Assembly: GCA_900103495.1 (NCBI GenBank)
Contig: FMWZ01000010.1
Location: 99,983 to 163,982, forward strand
Length of the DNA stretch: 64,000 nt
Direction: 5' to 3'
Source: Lachnospiraceae bacterium G11
GTDB lineage: Bacteria > Bacillota > Clostridia > Lachnospirales > Lachnospiraceae
Part shown: piece by piece, positions 50,542 to 59,304 of the stretch
How positions within the stretch are numbered: the stretch's first letter is position 1
Layout: every line of letters starts with the position of its first letter
Notes under the pieces: generated by a model
Databases searched by the model: none
What the model saw: the letters and a program-made list of their open reading frames with translations, nothing else
Told to the model about the DNA's origin: nothing
Made by a program: the position numbers and the translations under genes

Positions 50542-51654
50542 ATGGCAGGATTAAAAATGAAAAACATTACCAAGGTTTATCCTAACGGATTTGAAGCTGT
50601 TAAGGATTTCAACCTTGAGATTGAAGATAAAGAATTTATTATCTTCGTTGGACCTTCAGGATGTGGTAAATCTACAACCCTTCGTATGATTGCAGGTTTG
50701 GAAGATATTTCATCCGGTGAATTATGGATCGGAGATAAGCTCGTTAACGATGTAGAGCCTAAGGACAGAGATATCGCAATGGTATTCCAGAACTACGCTC
50801 TTTATCCTCATATGTCAGTTTACGACAACATGGCATTTGGTCTTAAGTTAAGAAAGCTTCCCAAGGACGAGATCGACAAGATGGTTAAGGAAGCAGCTAA
50901 GATCCTTGACTTAACTCCCCTCCTTGATCGTAAGCCTAAGGCTTTATCAGGTGGTCAGAGACAGCGTGTAGCTATGGGTCGTGCTATCGTTCGTAACCCT
51001 AAGGTATTCCTTATGGATGAGCCTCTCTCCAACTTGGATGCTAAACTTCGTGTACAGATGAGAATTGAGATCGCTAAGCTTCACCAGAGACTTGGCACCA
51101 CCATCATCTACGTTACACATGACCAGACCGAGGCTATGACACTTGGTACCAGAATCGTAGTTATGAAGGACGGTGTTATCCAGCAGGTTGATACACCTCA
51201 GAACCTTTACGAGAAGCCTCAGAACCTCTTCGTTGCAGGATTCATGGGATCACCTCAGATGAACTTCCTTGATGCAACAGTTAAGGTAACAGGCGAGACA
51301 GCTAACCTTGAGATCGGTGGACATTCCATTCCTCTTCCTCCCGCTAAGTCCAAAAAGCTTATCGAGGGTGGTTATGACGGAAAGGTTGTTACATTCGGTA
51401 TCCGTCCTGAGGACGTTTATGATTCCGAGATGTTCATCGAGACATCACCTCAGAGCGTATTCGAGTCAACCGTTAAGGTTTACGAGCTCCTTGGTGCAGA
51501 AGTATTCTTATACTTCGATCTTGCTGACTTCCCTATCACTGCAAGAGTTGATTCTCGTACAACTTCAAGACCCGGCGATACAATCAAGTTCGCTCTTGAT
51601 ATCGAGAAGATTCACGTATTCGATAAGGAAACAGAGCAGGTTATTACCAACTAG
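50542..51654 (+). CDS. multiple-sugar ABC transporter ATPase (MsmK/UgpC type)
   Basis: A 370-residue ATPase with Walker A GPSGCGKST, signature LSGGQRQR, Walker B VFLMDEPLSNLDAK and a C-terminal OB-type regulatory domain. It is full-length and of standard spacing, unlike the ATPase at 11.7 kb. No permease or binding protein is nearby. In Firmicutes such orphan ATPases energise several carbohydrate importers. Strong codon bias, AGGAGG and its own promoter indicate high, general expression. Confidence 0.95.
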   Translation: MAGLKMKNITKVYPNGFEAVKDFNLEIEDKEFIIFVGPSGCGKSTTLRMIAGLEDISSGELWIGDKLVNDVEPKDRDIAMVFQNYALYPHMSVYDNMAFGLKLRKLPKDEIDKMVKEAAKILDLTPLLDRKPKALSGGQRQRVAMGRAIVRNPKVFLMDEPLSNLDAKLRVQMRIEIAKLHQRLGTTIIYVTHDQTEAMTLGTRIVVMKDGVIQQVDTPQNLYEKPQNLFVAGFMGSPQMNFLDATVKVTGETANLEIGGHSIPLPPAKSKKLIEGGYDGKVVTFGIRPEDVYDSEMFIETSPQSVFESTVKVYELLGAEVFLYFDLADFPITARVDSRTTSRPGDTIKFALDIEKIHVFDKETEQVITN

Positions 51655-51667
51655 TAAGAACATTGAG

Positions 51668-51697
51668 AGAGGTGCGATTATTCGCACCTCTTTTTTT
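51668..51697 (+). terminator. terminator of the MsmK-type gene
   Basis: AGAGGTGCGA, loop TTAT, TCGCACCTCT (51682-51691), then a run of T. Confidence 0.93.
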
Positions 51698-51778
51698 GCC
51701 TTACTTGCCCGATTTACGGAAATGAGGTATCATTACACTTAACAAAAGAAACATATTTTCGCACAGAGAGGAATAATA

Positions 51779-52870
51779 ATGATTTCAAGTCAGGTTATTC
51801 AGAACAGCATAGACGAACTTAAGGCAGTGACAAAGATTGACATAGGTGTTTACGATCTGGACGGACATCCGGTGGCAATCACCATGGAGAAGAATGAGGT
51901 GCCGGAGGAGAGGATTACAGAGTTTGCAGGCTCCGCAGCAGACAGTCAGGTTATTGGCGGAGAGCATCTTTTGAAGGTCTATGATGACGGTGAATTAATA
52001 TATGTAATCGTTGCGGCAGGTAACAGCGAAGATGTATATATGGTTGGCCGAATTGCCGCTTCCCAGATTAAGAATCTTGCTATTGCCTATAAGGACAGAT
52101 TCGACAGAAATAACTTTATCCAGAATCTTTTGCTTGATAACCTTTTGCTTGTGGATATTCATAACAGAGCCAAGAAGCTCCACATTGATGCCAACTGCCC
52201 CAGAGCAATTTTCCTTGTGGAGACAGATCTTGAGAAGGATTCAACCCCCATCGAACTCATGAAGGGCATGTTTACCACCCAGGCCGGTGATTATATTACT
52301 ACCGTTGACGAGTCCTGCATTATCCTTGTGAAATCATTAAAGGACGGCAGAGAACCGGAAGACCTTGAGAAGACGGCAAGACTTATTTCCGACATGATGA
52401 GTGCCGAGGCCATGCTTAATGTAAGAGTGGCTTACGGAACAGTGGTAGAGGAGCTTAAAGATGTTTCCAAGTCTTACAAGGAAGCAAAGATGGCTTTGGA
52501 AGTAGGTAAGATTTTCTACGTGGAGAAGAAGGTTGTGGCTTACTCAGCCCTTGGAATCGGAAGACTTATCTATCAGCTTCCCATCAACCTTTGCAAGATG
52601 TTCATAGATGAGATTTTTGAGGACAGAACCATTCCTGAGGAACTTGATGAAGAGACCCTTATGACCATCAACAAATTCTTTGAGAATAACCTTAATGTCT
52701 CAGAGACTTCAAGACAGCTTTTCGTCCACAGAAATACTCTTGTTTACAGAATTGAGAAGCTGCAGAAGGCCACAGGTCTTGATATAAGAACGTTTGATGA
52801 TGCTTTGACATTTAAGATTGCACTTATGGTTGCAAACTATATGAATTATCTGGAGAAAAATTCGTATTAA
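51779..52870 (+). CDS. CdaR/PucR-type transcriptional regulator
   Basis: A 363-residue protein. The N-terminal part (about 1-130) resembles the sugar-diacid recognition domain (IQNSIDELKAVTKIDIGVYD), a GGDEF-like middle follows, and the C-terminal helix-turn-helix has NVSETSRQLFVHRNTLVYRIEKL, the PucR/CdaR signature. It lies just after the MsmK-type ATPase gene but behind a strong terminator. The inducer is probably a carbohydrate-derived acid; targets are unknown. It is convergent with the SRP RNA gene. Confidence 0.9.
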   Translation: MISSQVIQNSIDELKAVTKIDIGVYDLDGHPVAITMEKNEVPEERITEFAGSAADSQVIGGEHLLKVYDDGELIYVIVAAGNSEDVYMVGRIAASQIKNLAIAYKDRFDRNNFIQNLLLDNLLLVDIHNRAKKLHIDANCPRAIFLVETDLEKDSTPIELMKGMFTTQAGDYITTVDESCIILVKSLKDGREPEDLEKTARLISDMMSAEAMLNVRVAYGTVVEELKDVSKSYKEAKMALEVGKIFYVEKKVVAYSALGIGRLIYQLPINLCKMFIDEIFEDRTIPEELDEETLMTINKFFENNLNVSETSRQLFVHRNTLVYRIEKLQKATGLDIRTFDDALTFKIALMVANYMNYLEKNSY

Positions 52871-52872
52871 AC

Positions 52873-53036
52873 AAAACGTGCACCCCATCCTGATTACCGA
52901 TAGTTATGTCAGGCACCCCCACGGCACATGAACAATCCCGCTTAGTGCTGCTTTGTTCCCAACCTGACACGGTTCGCAGGCGCTCATTGCGCGGGACCAG
53001 GCATAAACTACCGGCAACCAAGATGCGATGCACGGC
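52873..53036 (-). ncRNA. ffs: signal recognition particle RNA
   Basis: On the minus strand the sequence folds into one long rod: CGTGCA near the 5' end pairs with TGCACG near the 3' end, and further pairing continues inward. The tip carries the SRP core, GTCAGG-TTG-GGAA-CAA-AGCAGC, where the stem next to the GGAA loop has changed from the usual TCC/GGA to TTG/CAA with pairing preserved. At about 160 nt it is longer than the E. coli form. TTTTGTTT after the stem ends transcription. It lies immediately after tadA, as in Bacillus. Confidence 0.92.
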
Positions 53037-53038
53037 TA

Positions 53039-53557
53039 TTACAGTTTACTTTCTGAAGAGTCGTTTGTCAATTCTTTTTCAAGCTTGTTTCGAAGCCTCA
53101 GTTCTTTGAAGAAGCGGGTCAGCATTTCGGAGCATTCACTTTCCAAAACTCCCTTTACAACTTCAACCTGATGATTAAATTCCGGCATGTTAAGGATGTT
53201 TAAAATGGAACCTGCACAGCCGGCTTTGGGATTCATGCATCCGATGACGCATTTGGGGAATCTGGCCTGAACGATGGCGCCGGAACACATTTGGCAGGGC
53301 TCCAATGTGACATATATAACACAGTCTTCAAGACGCCAGTCGCCTGCCACCTTGCTGGCTTTTCTGATGGCGGAAAGCTCGGCGTGATTAAGGGTGTTCT
53401 TATCGGTGTTACGTCTGTTGTAACCGCGGCCGATTATTTTGCCCTCACGGACAATGACGCAGCCAATGGGAACTTCCCCCAGTTTGTAAGCTTTCATGGC
53501 TTCTTTGAGAGCCTCTTTCATGAACTTTTCGTCTTCGGATAAAGGTTTCTTTTTCAT
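53039..53557 (-). CDS. tadA: tRNA adenosine(34) deaminase
   Basis: A 172-residue zinc deaminase that converts A34 to inosine in tRNA-Arg. The zinc site is HAELSAIRKA with the proton-shuttling Glu and EPCQMCSGAI with two Cys. The start is ATG 53557. A near-perfect promoter places the RNA start about 3 nt before it and no ribosome site is visible, so the mRNA is probably leaderless. The promoter of the SRP RNA gene lies inside its 3' end. Confidence 0.96.
   Translation of the reverse strand: MKKKPLSEDEKFMKEALKEAMKAYKLGEVPIGCVIVREGKIIGRGYNRRNTDKNTLNHAELSAIRKASKVAGDWRLEDCVIYVTLEPCQMCSGAIVQARFPKCVIGCMNPKAGCAGSILNILNMPEFNHQVEVVKGVLESECSEMLTRFFKELRLRNKLEKELTNDSSESKL
53043..53071 (-). promoter_or_regulatory. 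SRP RNA promoter
   Basis: On the minus strand TTGACA (53071-53066), a 17-bp spacer and TAAACT (53048-53043), giving +1 at about 53036. It is embedded in the last codons of tadA. Confidence 0.75.
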
Positions 53558-53566
53558 ATGGTAAAT

Positions 53567-53595
53567 ATTATAATGATTGTAAATTACAAAGTCAA
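53567..53595 (-). promoter_or_regulatory. tadA promoter
   Basis: On the minus strand TTGACT (53595-53590), a 17-bp spacer and TATAAT (53572-53567). Confidence 0.8.
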
Positions 53596-53610
53596 AATCA
53601 GGACGGGAAA

Positions 53611-54306
53611 ATGCAAATTCATGGATTAAACAAAACTACATTACTTGATTATCCGGGACGGGTTGCCTGCACGATTTTCACAGGAGGCTGTAACTTCAGA
53701 TGTCCCTATTGTCATAACTCGGAGCTGGTACTTAATCCTGCTTCCCAGCCTTTAATATCCGAGGAGGAGATCTTTGCTTTTTTGAAGAAAAGACAGGGAA
53801 TATTGGAAGGAGTCTGCATAACGGGAGGAGAACCCACTGTTAATCCTGATCTTCTTGATTTCATGAGGAAGGTTAAGGAACTTGGCTATCCCATTAAACT
53901 GGATTCCAACGGATACAGACCTGAGGTTTTGAGGGAAGCGATTTCTGAAGGACTGGCAGACTGCATAGCCATGGATGTCAAATCCGGTCCCACAAATTAC
54001 CATGTAGCGGCTGGACTTAAGACCATGGATACCGGCAAATTATCCGAGTCCATAGATATAATTATGAATTCCGGAATAGATTATGAATTCAGAACCACCG
54101 TGGTTAAGGGAATTCATACCGACTTTGACTTTGAGGAAATCGGGAATTGGATTAAAGGGGCCAATAAGTATTTTATCCAGAATTACAGAGACAATGAATT
54201 TGTAATGGTAAAAGGATACGAAGGTTTCTCAGATGAGGAACTGGACCACATTTTAAGCACAGTAAAGAAATACATTCCAAACGCCAGAATTCGCGGTGAG
54301 GAATAA
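53611..54306 (+). CDS. nrdG: radical SAM activase, anaerobic ribonucleotide reductase type
   Basis: A 231-residue radical SAM enzyme. Cys27, Cys31 and Cys34 (CNFRCPYC) bind the iron-sulfur cluster; ITGGEPT and the opening HGLNKTTLLDYPGR are typical of the NrdG-like activases that install the glycyl radical on anaerobic ribonucleotide reductase. No nrdD lies in the window, so activation of another glycyl-radical enzyme is possible. GGACGGG is the likely ribosome site. The MATE gene follows 17 bp later. Confidence 0.88.
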   Translation: MQIHGLNKTTLLDYPGRVACTIFTGGCNFRCPYCHNSELVLNPASQPLISEEEIFAFLKKRQGILEGVCITGGEPTVNPDLLDFMRKVKELGYPIKLDSNGYRPEVLREAISEGLADCIAMDVKSGPTNYHVAAGLKTMDTGKLSESIDIIMNSGIDYEFRTTVVKGIHTDFDFEEIGNWIKGANKYFIQNYRDNEFVMVKGYEGFSDEELDHILSTVKKYIPNARIRGEE

Positions 54307-54323
54307 AGAACAGGAACTGTTTT

Positions 54324-55718
54324 ATGAAGAACTATTTGAAATCATATATCGGTACAAAGGATTTCTACAAAAGAATGCTGACAATCCTTGTGCCGATTAT
54401 TATTCAGAATGCCATAACGAACTTCGTAGGCATGCTGGACAACATAATGGTTGGGCGAATCGGAACCGAGCAGATGAGCGGCGTTGCCATTTCCAACCAG
54501 CTGATTTTTGTATATAATCTTTGCATTTTCGGTGCCGTATCCGGTGCCGGTATTTTTACTGCACAGTTTTACGGAAGCGGAGACGAAAAGGGCATAAGAG
54601 ACACCATGAGATTTAAGCTCTTAATCACCCTTTTTTTGGGAGCCCTTTTCACAGCAACCTTTGGAATTTTCGGTGAGCCTTTGGTTGGCATATATCTTAA
54701 GGGTGAGGGAACGAAAGAAGCCCTGGCTGCCACAAGTATGTATGCCTTAAAGTATATGGACGTTATGCTTTTGGGGCTTATACCCTTTGCCTTGGTGCAG
54801 GTTTACGCCGGAACCTTAAGGGAGTGCGGGGAGACGCTTATCCCCATGCACGCAGGCCTTATTGCGGTTGGAACCAACCTTGTCCTTAACTATGTGTTAA
54901 TTTACGGTAAATTCGGAGCCCCCGTTCTCGGAGTCGTGGGTGCCGCTCTTGCAACGGTTATTTCCCGTTATGTGGAGCTTTTAATCGTTGTGATTTATGC
55001 CCATCTGCACACCAAGAGATTCAGCTTTATTAAGGGACTTTACAGGAGGCTGTTTATTCCCTGGAACCTTGCCTGGAATATTACCAAAACCGGCTTTCCT
55101 CTCCTCATTAATGAGACCATGTGGGCCGCAGGAATATCCTTAATGGTTCAGAGCTTCTCCTTAAGGGGCCTTGATGTTGTAGGCGGAATGAACATAGCCA
55201 ACACAGTAGGTAACGTATTTAACGCGGTGTACATTTCCATGGGAAGCGCCACAGCCATCATAGTCGGTCAGGAACTTGGTGCAGGCAAACTTGACACCGT
55301 AAGAGGAACGGTAAAGCAGATTATGGCCTTCGGTGTTTTGGGAAGCGCAATAATGGGAGGACTTCTTGCCCTGACAAGCCCATACTTCCCTTTGATTTAC
55401 AATACCACCGATTCCGTAAGACACCTTGCCACAGGGTTCATCTGCTGCTCGGCAATCTGTGCGCCTCTTAATTCCATTACAAACATGTCTTATTTCACCA
55501 TAAGATCAGGAGGTAAAACCTTCATTACCTTCTTATTCGACAGTGTATTTGTATGGTGCGTGAATGTTCCTGTAGCATATCTTTTAAGTGTTTACTCACC
55601 GGTGGCCATAATTCCTCTGGTTCTCATCGTATACAGTTTGGAGGCCATAAAGGGTGTAATCGGAATAGCACTTATCAAGAAGGGCGTGTGGATTAACAAC
55701 ATTGTAAGCCAGTACTAA
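54324..55718 (+). CDS. MATE family efflux transporter
   Basis: A 464-residue membrane protein with about twelve helices in two homologous halves. The N terminus has VPIIIQNAITNFVGMLDNIMVGRIG and the halves share the AVSGAGIFTAQFYGSGD and ATAIIVGQELGAG pattern of MATE antiporters, which export cationic drugs or metabolites with Na+ or H+. AGGAAC lies 8 nt upstream. Substrate unknown. Confidence 0.95.
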   Translation: MKNYLKSYIGTKDFYKRMLTILVPIIIQNAITNFVGMLDNIMVGRIGTEQMSGVAISNQLIFVYNLCIFGAVSGAGIFTAQFYGSGDEKGIRDTMRFKLLITLFLGALFTATFGIFGEPLVGIYLKGEGTKEALAATSMYALKYMDVMLLGLIPFALVQVYAGTLRECGETLIPMHAGLIAVGTNLVLNYVLIYGKFGAPVLGVVGAALATVISRYVELLIVVIYAHLHTKRFSFIKGLYRRLFIPWNLAWNITKTGFPLLINETMWAAGISLMVQSFSLRGLDVVGGMNIANTVGNVFNAVYISMGSATAIIVGQELGAGKLDTVRGTVKQIMAFGVLGSAIMGGLLALTSPYFPLIYNTTDSVRHLATGFICCSAICAPLNSITNMSYFTIRSGGKTFITFLFDSVFVWCVNVPVAYLLSVYSPVAIIPLVLIVYSLEAIKGVIGIALIKKGVWINNIVSQY

Positions 55719-55856
55719 AACTGACTTTTAAACTTATTATTCAGAATTGTCAGCAAAATATAAAACATTGTTTTGCAAATTTACATTTCAGGGTAAGATG
55801 TTGTATAATAGTTCTGATACCGATAATTGTTTCGTTTATTTTCAAGGGAGAGTATT

Positions 55857-56030
55857 ATGAAAAAGTTATACGATGCGATTATTCTTGTATTCTTTTTGGC
55901 TGTGATCATTACAATGTTTGTATTGCAGAGCAGTAAACTTGAACTGTGTATAGCAATTATTGCTACTATCATATTTGCCATTTCGGTTCTTGTGACAGCA
56001 GTTCAAAACAAAAAGTACAGTACCATGTAG
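55857..56030 (+). CDS. small two-helix membrane protein
   Basis: A 57-residue protein that starts at MKKLYDA with GGGAGA 6 nt upstream and a TATAAT at 55804. Two hydrophobic stretches (about 5-23 and 28-48) are joined by QSSKLELC. It ends in a short basic tail. I recognise no family. It has its own promoter-like sequence and a terminator, which supports a real gene. Confidence 0.7.
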   Translation: MKKLYDAIILVFFLAVIITMFVLQSSKLELCIAIIATIIFAISVLVTAVQNKKYSTM

Positions 56031-56040
56031 TATCAAAACA

Positions 56041-56079
56041 AAGAAGCAGAGAAGTCCAATGACTTCCCTGCTTCTTTTT
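56041..56079. terminator. bidirectional terminator between small membrane protein and tRNA-Ser
   Basis: AAGAAGCAG (56041-56049) and CTGCTTCTT (56068-56076) with further pairing GAAGTC/GACTTC inside; T runs follow on both strands. Confidence 0.9.
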
Positions 56080-56091
56080 ATGCTTTGAAAG

Positions 56092-56177
56092 CGGAGTCGG
56101 AGGGATTCGAACCCTCGTGCCCCGGAGGGCTAACGCATTTCGAGTGCGCCCCGTTATGACCACTTCGATACGACTCC
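56092..56177 (-). tRNA. tRNA-Ser (anticodon CGA)
   Basis: An 86-nt class II tRNA on the minus strand. Acceptor arms GGAGTCG and CGACTCC pair fully; the anticodon loop is CTCGAAA in a GCGCA/TGCGT stem; a long variable arm follows; the T arm is GAGGGTTCGAATCCCTC. The discriminator is G, as expected for serine. The 3' CCA is not encoded. Confidence 0.97.
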
Positions 56178-56190
56178 AAAATACTTATCT

Positions 56191-56219
56191 ATTGTATAGT
56201 AGAGGGTGGATTTTGGCAA
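56191..56219 (-). promoter_or_regulatory. tRNA-Ser promoter
   Basis: On the minus strand TTGCCA (56219-56214), a 17-bp spacer and TACAAT (56196-56191). Confidence 0.7.
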
Positions 56220-56241
56220 GGGGATAAAGTATAATTATATG
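56213..56241 (+). promoter_or_regulatory. pfkA promoter
   Basis: TTGGCA, a 17-bp spacer and TATATG; a TATAAT at 56230 is an alternative -10. The -35 box coincides with that of the divergent tRNA promoter. Confidence 0.5.
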
Positions 56242-56274
56242 TAGTATGGGCACAGCTTAAAAGGAGGTTACGGC

Positions 56275-57348
56275 ATGAGAAGAATTGGTATGTTAACCAG
56301 CGGCGGCGATTGTCAGGCACTTAACGCAGCCATGCGTGGAGTCGGAAAGACTCTGTTAAAGAGCGGCGAACAGGTTGAGATTTATGGCTTCCTTAACGGT
56401 TACAGAGGCCTTATCAGATCTGAGTTTAAAATGCTTAGTCACTCTGATTTTTCGGGTATATTGACTCAGGGCGGAACGATGCTCGGAACATCCCGAACAC
56501 CTTTTAAGACCATCAGAGAACCCGATGAAGATGGAAACGACAAGGTTGAATGCATGAAGCATACATACTATAAGCTCATGCTTGACTGTCTTGTTATTCT
56601 CGGCGGCAACGGAACCCATAAGACCGCAAACCTTTTGAGAGAAGAAGGCTTAAATGTTATTACACTTCCCAAGACCATCGATAATGACCTTTGGGGAACA
56701 GACATGACCTTTGGCTTCCAGAGTGCGGTTGATATAGCCACCGAGTGCATTGACTGTATTCACACCACAGCTTCATCCCACGGAAGAATATTCATAGTGG
56801 AAGTTATGGGACACAAGGTTGGTTATCTTACACTTAATGCCGGAATGGCAGGCGGTGCGGATATCATTCTTATTCCTGAGATTCCTTATGATATAGATAA
56901 GATAGTTGAAAAGATTAAAGAGCGTGAGAAATACGGAAGTACCTTCACGATTCTGGCTGTTGCCGAGGGAGCTATTTCCAAGGAAAGAGCGGCAATGTCC
57001 AAGAAGGAATTAAAGGATGCAATGAAGAATTACAAATATCCTTCCGTATCCTACGAAATAGCAGACCAGCTTGCCAAGGAAACCGGTCATGAGGTAAGAG
57101 TTACGGTTCCCGGCCATACACAAAGAGGCGGAAGCCCCTGCGCTTACGACAGAGTATTCGCCAGCCGACTCGGAGCAGAAGCAGGCAGACTGATTCTTGA
57201 AGAGAAGTACGGCTTCATGGTTGGATACAAGAACAGAGAAATCGTTCAGGTTCCTCTTGAAGAAGTTGCCGGAAAGCTTAAGAGTGTGGATCCCGACGCG
57301 GCAATCATTAAGGAAGCAAAGATGTTAGGCATCTGCTTCGGAGATTAA
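56275..57348 (+). CDS. pfkA: 6-phosphofructokinase
   Basis: A 357-residue glycolytic kinase. GGDCQALNAAMRG binds nucleotide, KTIDNDLWGTD (133-143) contains the catalytic Asp, and EVMGHKVGYL and GHTQRGGSP bind fructose 6-phosphate. The phosphoryl-donor loop reads GGNG (110-113) where most ATP enzymes have GGDG and pyrophosphate enzymes GGDD. Gly113 favours ATP, while Lys133 before TIDND is a pyrophosphate/group III trait, so donor choice needs testing. AAAGGAGG precedes the ATG. Confidence 0.94.
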   Translation: MRRIGMLTSGGDCQALNAAMRGVGKTLLKSGEQVEIYGFLNGYRGLIRSEFKMLSHSDFSGILTQGGTMLGTSRTPFKTIREPDEDGNDKVECMKHTYYKLMLDCLVILGGNGTHKTANLLREEGLNVITLPKTIDNDLWGTDMTFGFQSAVDIATECIDCIHTTASSHGRIFIVEVMGHKVGYLTLNAGMAGGADIILIPEIPYDIDKIVEKIKEREKYGSTFTILAVAEGAISKERAAMSKKELKDAMKNYKYPSVSYEIADQLAKETGHEVRVTVPGHTQRGGSPCAYDRVFASRLGAEAGRLILEEKYGFMVGYKNREIVQVPLEEVAGKLKSVDPDAAIIKEAKMLGICFGD

Positions 57349-57370
57349 TTTTAGATAAGGAAGTATTAAC

Positions 57371-58939
57371 ATGTCCTATACAGCCCTATACAGGAAGTTT
57401 CGTCCGGCGAATTTCTCGGACGTAAAAGGACAAGATCATATAGTTACCACTTTGGTTAACCAGCTCAAAGCCGGAAGAATAGGCCATGCTTATCTTTTTA
57501 CCGGAACAAGAGGAACAGGAAAGACCTCAGTTGCCAAGATTTTTGCGAGAGCGGTTAACTGCGAGAACCCTGTGGACGGAAATCCCTGTGGAGAATGCCC
57601 TACATGTAAGGCAATTGCGTCAGGGGCTGCAATGAACGTGATGGAAATTGACGCCGCATCCAACAACGGTGTCGACAACATCAGGGACATAGTGGAGGAG
57701 GTTTCCTATTCTCCTGCCCTCGGAAAGTATAAAGTTTACATCATAGATGAGGTTCATATGCTTTCTATAGGCGCTTTCAATGCCCTTCTTAAGACATTGG
57801 AAGAGCCTCCGAGTTATGTCATATTTATTCTTGCCACCACCGAGGTTCACAAGATTCCCATTACAATTCTTTCAAGATGTCAGCGTTACGATTTCAGGCG
57901 AATCGGAATCGATGTCATCTCCGACAGGCTTAAAGAGCTTGTGGATAAGGAAAATGTTGTGGTGGAGGAGAAGGCTCTCAAATACATCGCCAAGGTTGCG
58001 GATGGTTCCATGAGAGACGCCTTAAGTCTTTTAGATCAGTGCATAGCTTTCCACCTTGGGAAGGACTTGACCTACGACATGGTTCTTGACGTTCTCGGGG
58101 CTGTAGATACCGCTGTTTTTAGCAGAATGTTTAAGTATATTGTGGGCAAAAACGTCGTCTCTCTCATTAAACAGCTCGAGGAAGTGGTAATGCAGGGCAG
58201 AGAGCTTACCCAGTTTGTGACGGACTTTACCTGGTACCTTAGAAACCTTATGATGATCAAGAGTACGGATCACGCCGAGGACCTTTTGGACGTATCAAGT
58301 GACAACTTTAAGCTCTTAAAAGAAGATGCCGAAATGTGCGATGCCGAGACCATAATCAGATACATCAGGATTTTCTCGGAGCTTTCCACAAGCATAAGAT
58401 ATTCTTCCTCAAAGAGGATTCTGACAGAGATTGCACTCATTAAGTTATGTAAACCTGAGATGGAAACATCAAATGATGCTCTGGCTGACAGAATAAGAAA
58501 CGTGGAAGACAAAATTGAAAAGGGACTGGTGAACGTAGCAGCAGCACCTCAGGCTCCCGCGGGAGAGGCTTCGGATTCTGCTCCCAAGGCGCCCAAGAAA
58601 GCGCCCCTTCCCAGTGCGATTCCTGAGGACATAGAAAGAATTGTTGAGAGATGGAATTCCGTTGTTAATAATGCTCCGTCCCAGCTTAAGGGAGTCCTTG
58701 CCCAGACTTATCCCAGTCTTGGAGAAGGAAACACCCTGATAGTGGCCGCAGCGGATATCTACGCGGAGCACTTTTTTTCGGCGGATGAGCACAAGGAGCA
58801 GTTTGAAACTTTGCTTGAGGAGATAACCGGCAAGAAAGTGAGCGTTGACTACAGAGTCTCCGGCTCCAGAGAAGAAAGAGAAATGAAGTACCCCAACCTT
58901 TTGGACTGCATAAACATGGATGTTGAGGTAGAATCATAA
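57371..58939 (+). CDS. dnaX: DNA polymerase III subunit gamma/tau
   Basis: A 522-residue clamp-loader ATPase. Walker A GTRGTGKTS, the four-Cys zinc module (CENPVDGNPCGECPTC), DEVHMLSIGAFNALLKTLEEPP and SRCQRYDFRRI are all present. The C-terminal third is variable, with an Ala/Pro-rich linker near 395-415. No slippery frameshift site is evident. It heads the classical dnaX-ybaB-recR cluster; pfkA ends 22 bp upstream, so they may share a transcript. Confidence 0.97.
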   Translation: MSYTALYRKFRPANFSDVKGQDHIVTTLVNQLKAGRIGHAYLFTGTRGTGKTSVAKIFARAVNCENPVDGNPCGECPTCKAIASGAAMNVMEIDAASNNGVDNIRDIVEEVSYSPALGKYKVYIIDEVHMLSIGAFNALLKTLEEPPSYVIFILATTEVHKIPITILSRCQRYDFRRIGIDVISDRLKELVDKENVVVEEKALKYIAKVADGSMRDALSLLDQCIAFHLGKDLTYDMVLDVLGAVDTAVFSRMFKYIVGKNVVSLIKQLEEVVMQGRELTQFVTDFTWYLRNLMMIKSTDHAEDLLDVSSDNFKLLKEDAEMCDAETIIRYIRIFSELSTSIRYSSSKRILTEIALIKLCKPEMETSNDALADRIRNVEDKIEKGLVNVAAAPQAPAGEASDSAPKAPKKAPLPSAIPEDIERIVERWNSVVNNAPSQLKGVLAQTYPSLGEGNTLIVAAADIYAEHFFSADEHKEQFETLLEEITGKKVSVDYRVSGSREEREMKYPNLLDCINMDVEVES

Positions 58940-58956
58940 ACAGGAGGATATATTAA

Positions 58957-59304
58957 ATGGCAAAAAGAGGAAACGGCTTTCCTGGAGGAGGAATTCCGGG
59001 AAATATGAATAATCTGATGAAGCAGGCTCAGCGCATGCAGCGTCAGATGGAAGAAAGCCAGAAGGAAATGGAAACCAAGGAGTTTTCTGCCAAGGCCGGC
59101 GGCGGAGCAGTTGAAGTGGTTGTGAACGGAAGCAAGGAAGTACTTAAGGTTACTTTGACTCCCGAGGTTGTGGATCCCGATGACATCGAGATGCTTCAGG
59201 ATTTAATCGTGGCAGCTACCAACGAGGCTCTCAAATCGGTTGACGAAGCAAATCAGGCTATGATGAGCAAAATGACAGGCGGACTTGGAGGATTTCCCTT
59301 CTAA
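58957..59304 (+). CDS. YbaB/EbfC nucleoid-associated protein
   Basis: A 115-residue DNA-binding protein. [21 protein letters not shown] and [18 protein letters not shown] are the family signature. It dimerises and coats DNA. It lies between dnaX and recR as in most bacteria, and its stop shares a base with the recR start. Confidence 0.97.
   Translation: MAKRGNGFPGGGIPGNMNNLMKQAQRMQRQMEESQKEMETKEFSAKAGGGAVEVVVNGSKEVLKVTLTPEVVDPDDIEMLQDLIVAATNEALKSVDEANQAMMSKMTGGLGGFPF

Noticed and set aside
55969..56163. 64-codon frame covering the tRNA-Ser gene
   Set aside because: It is the familiar false protein read across a tRNA; the tRNA fold and anticodon are clear.
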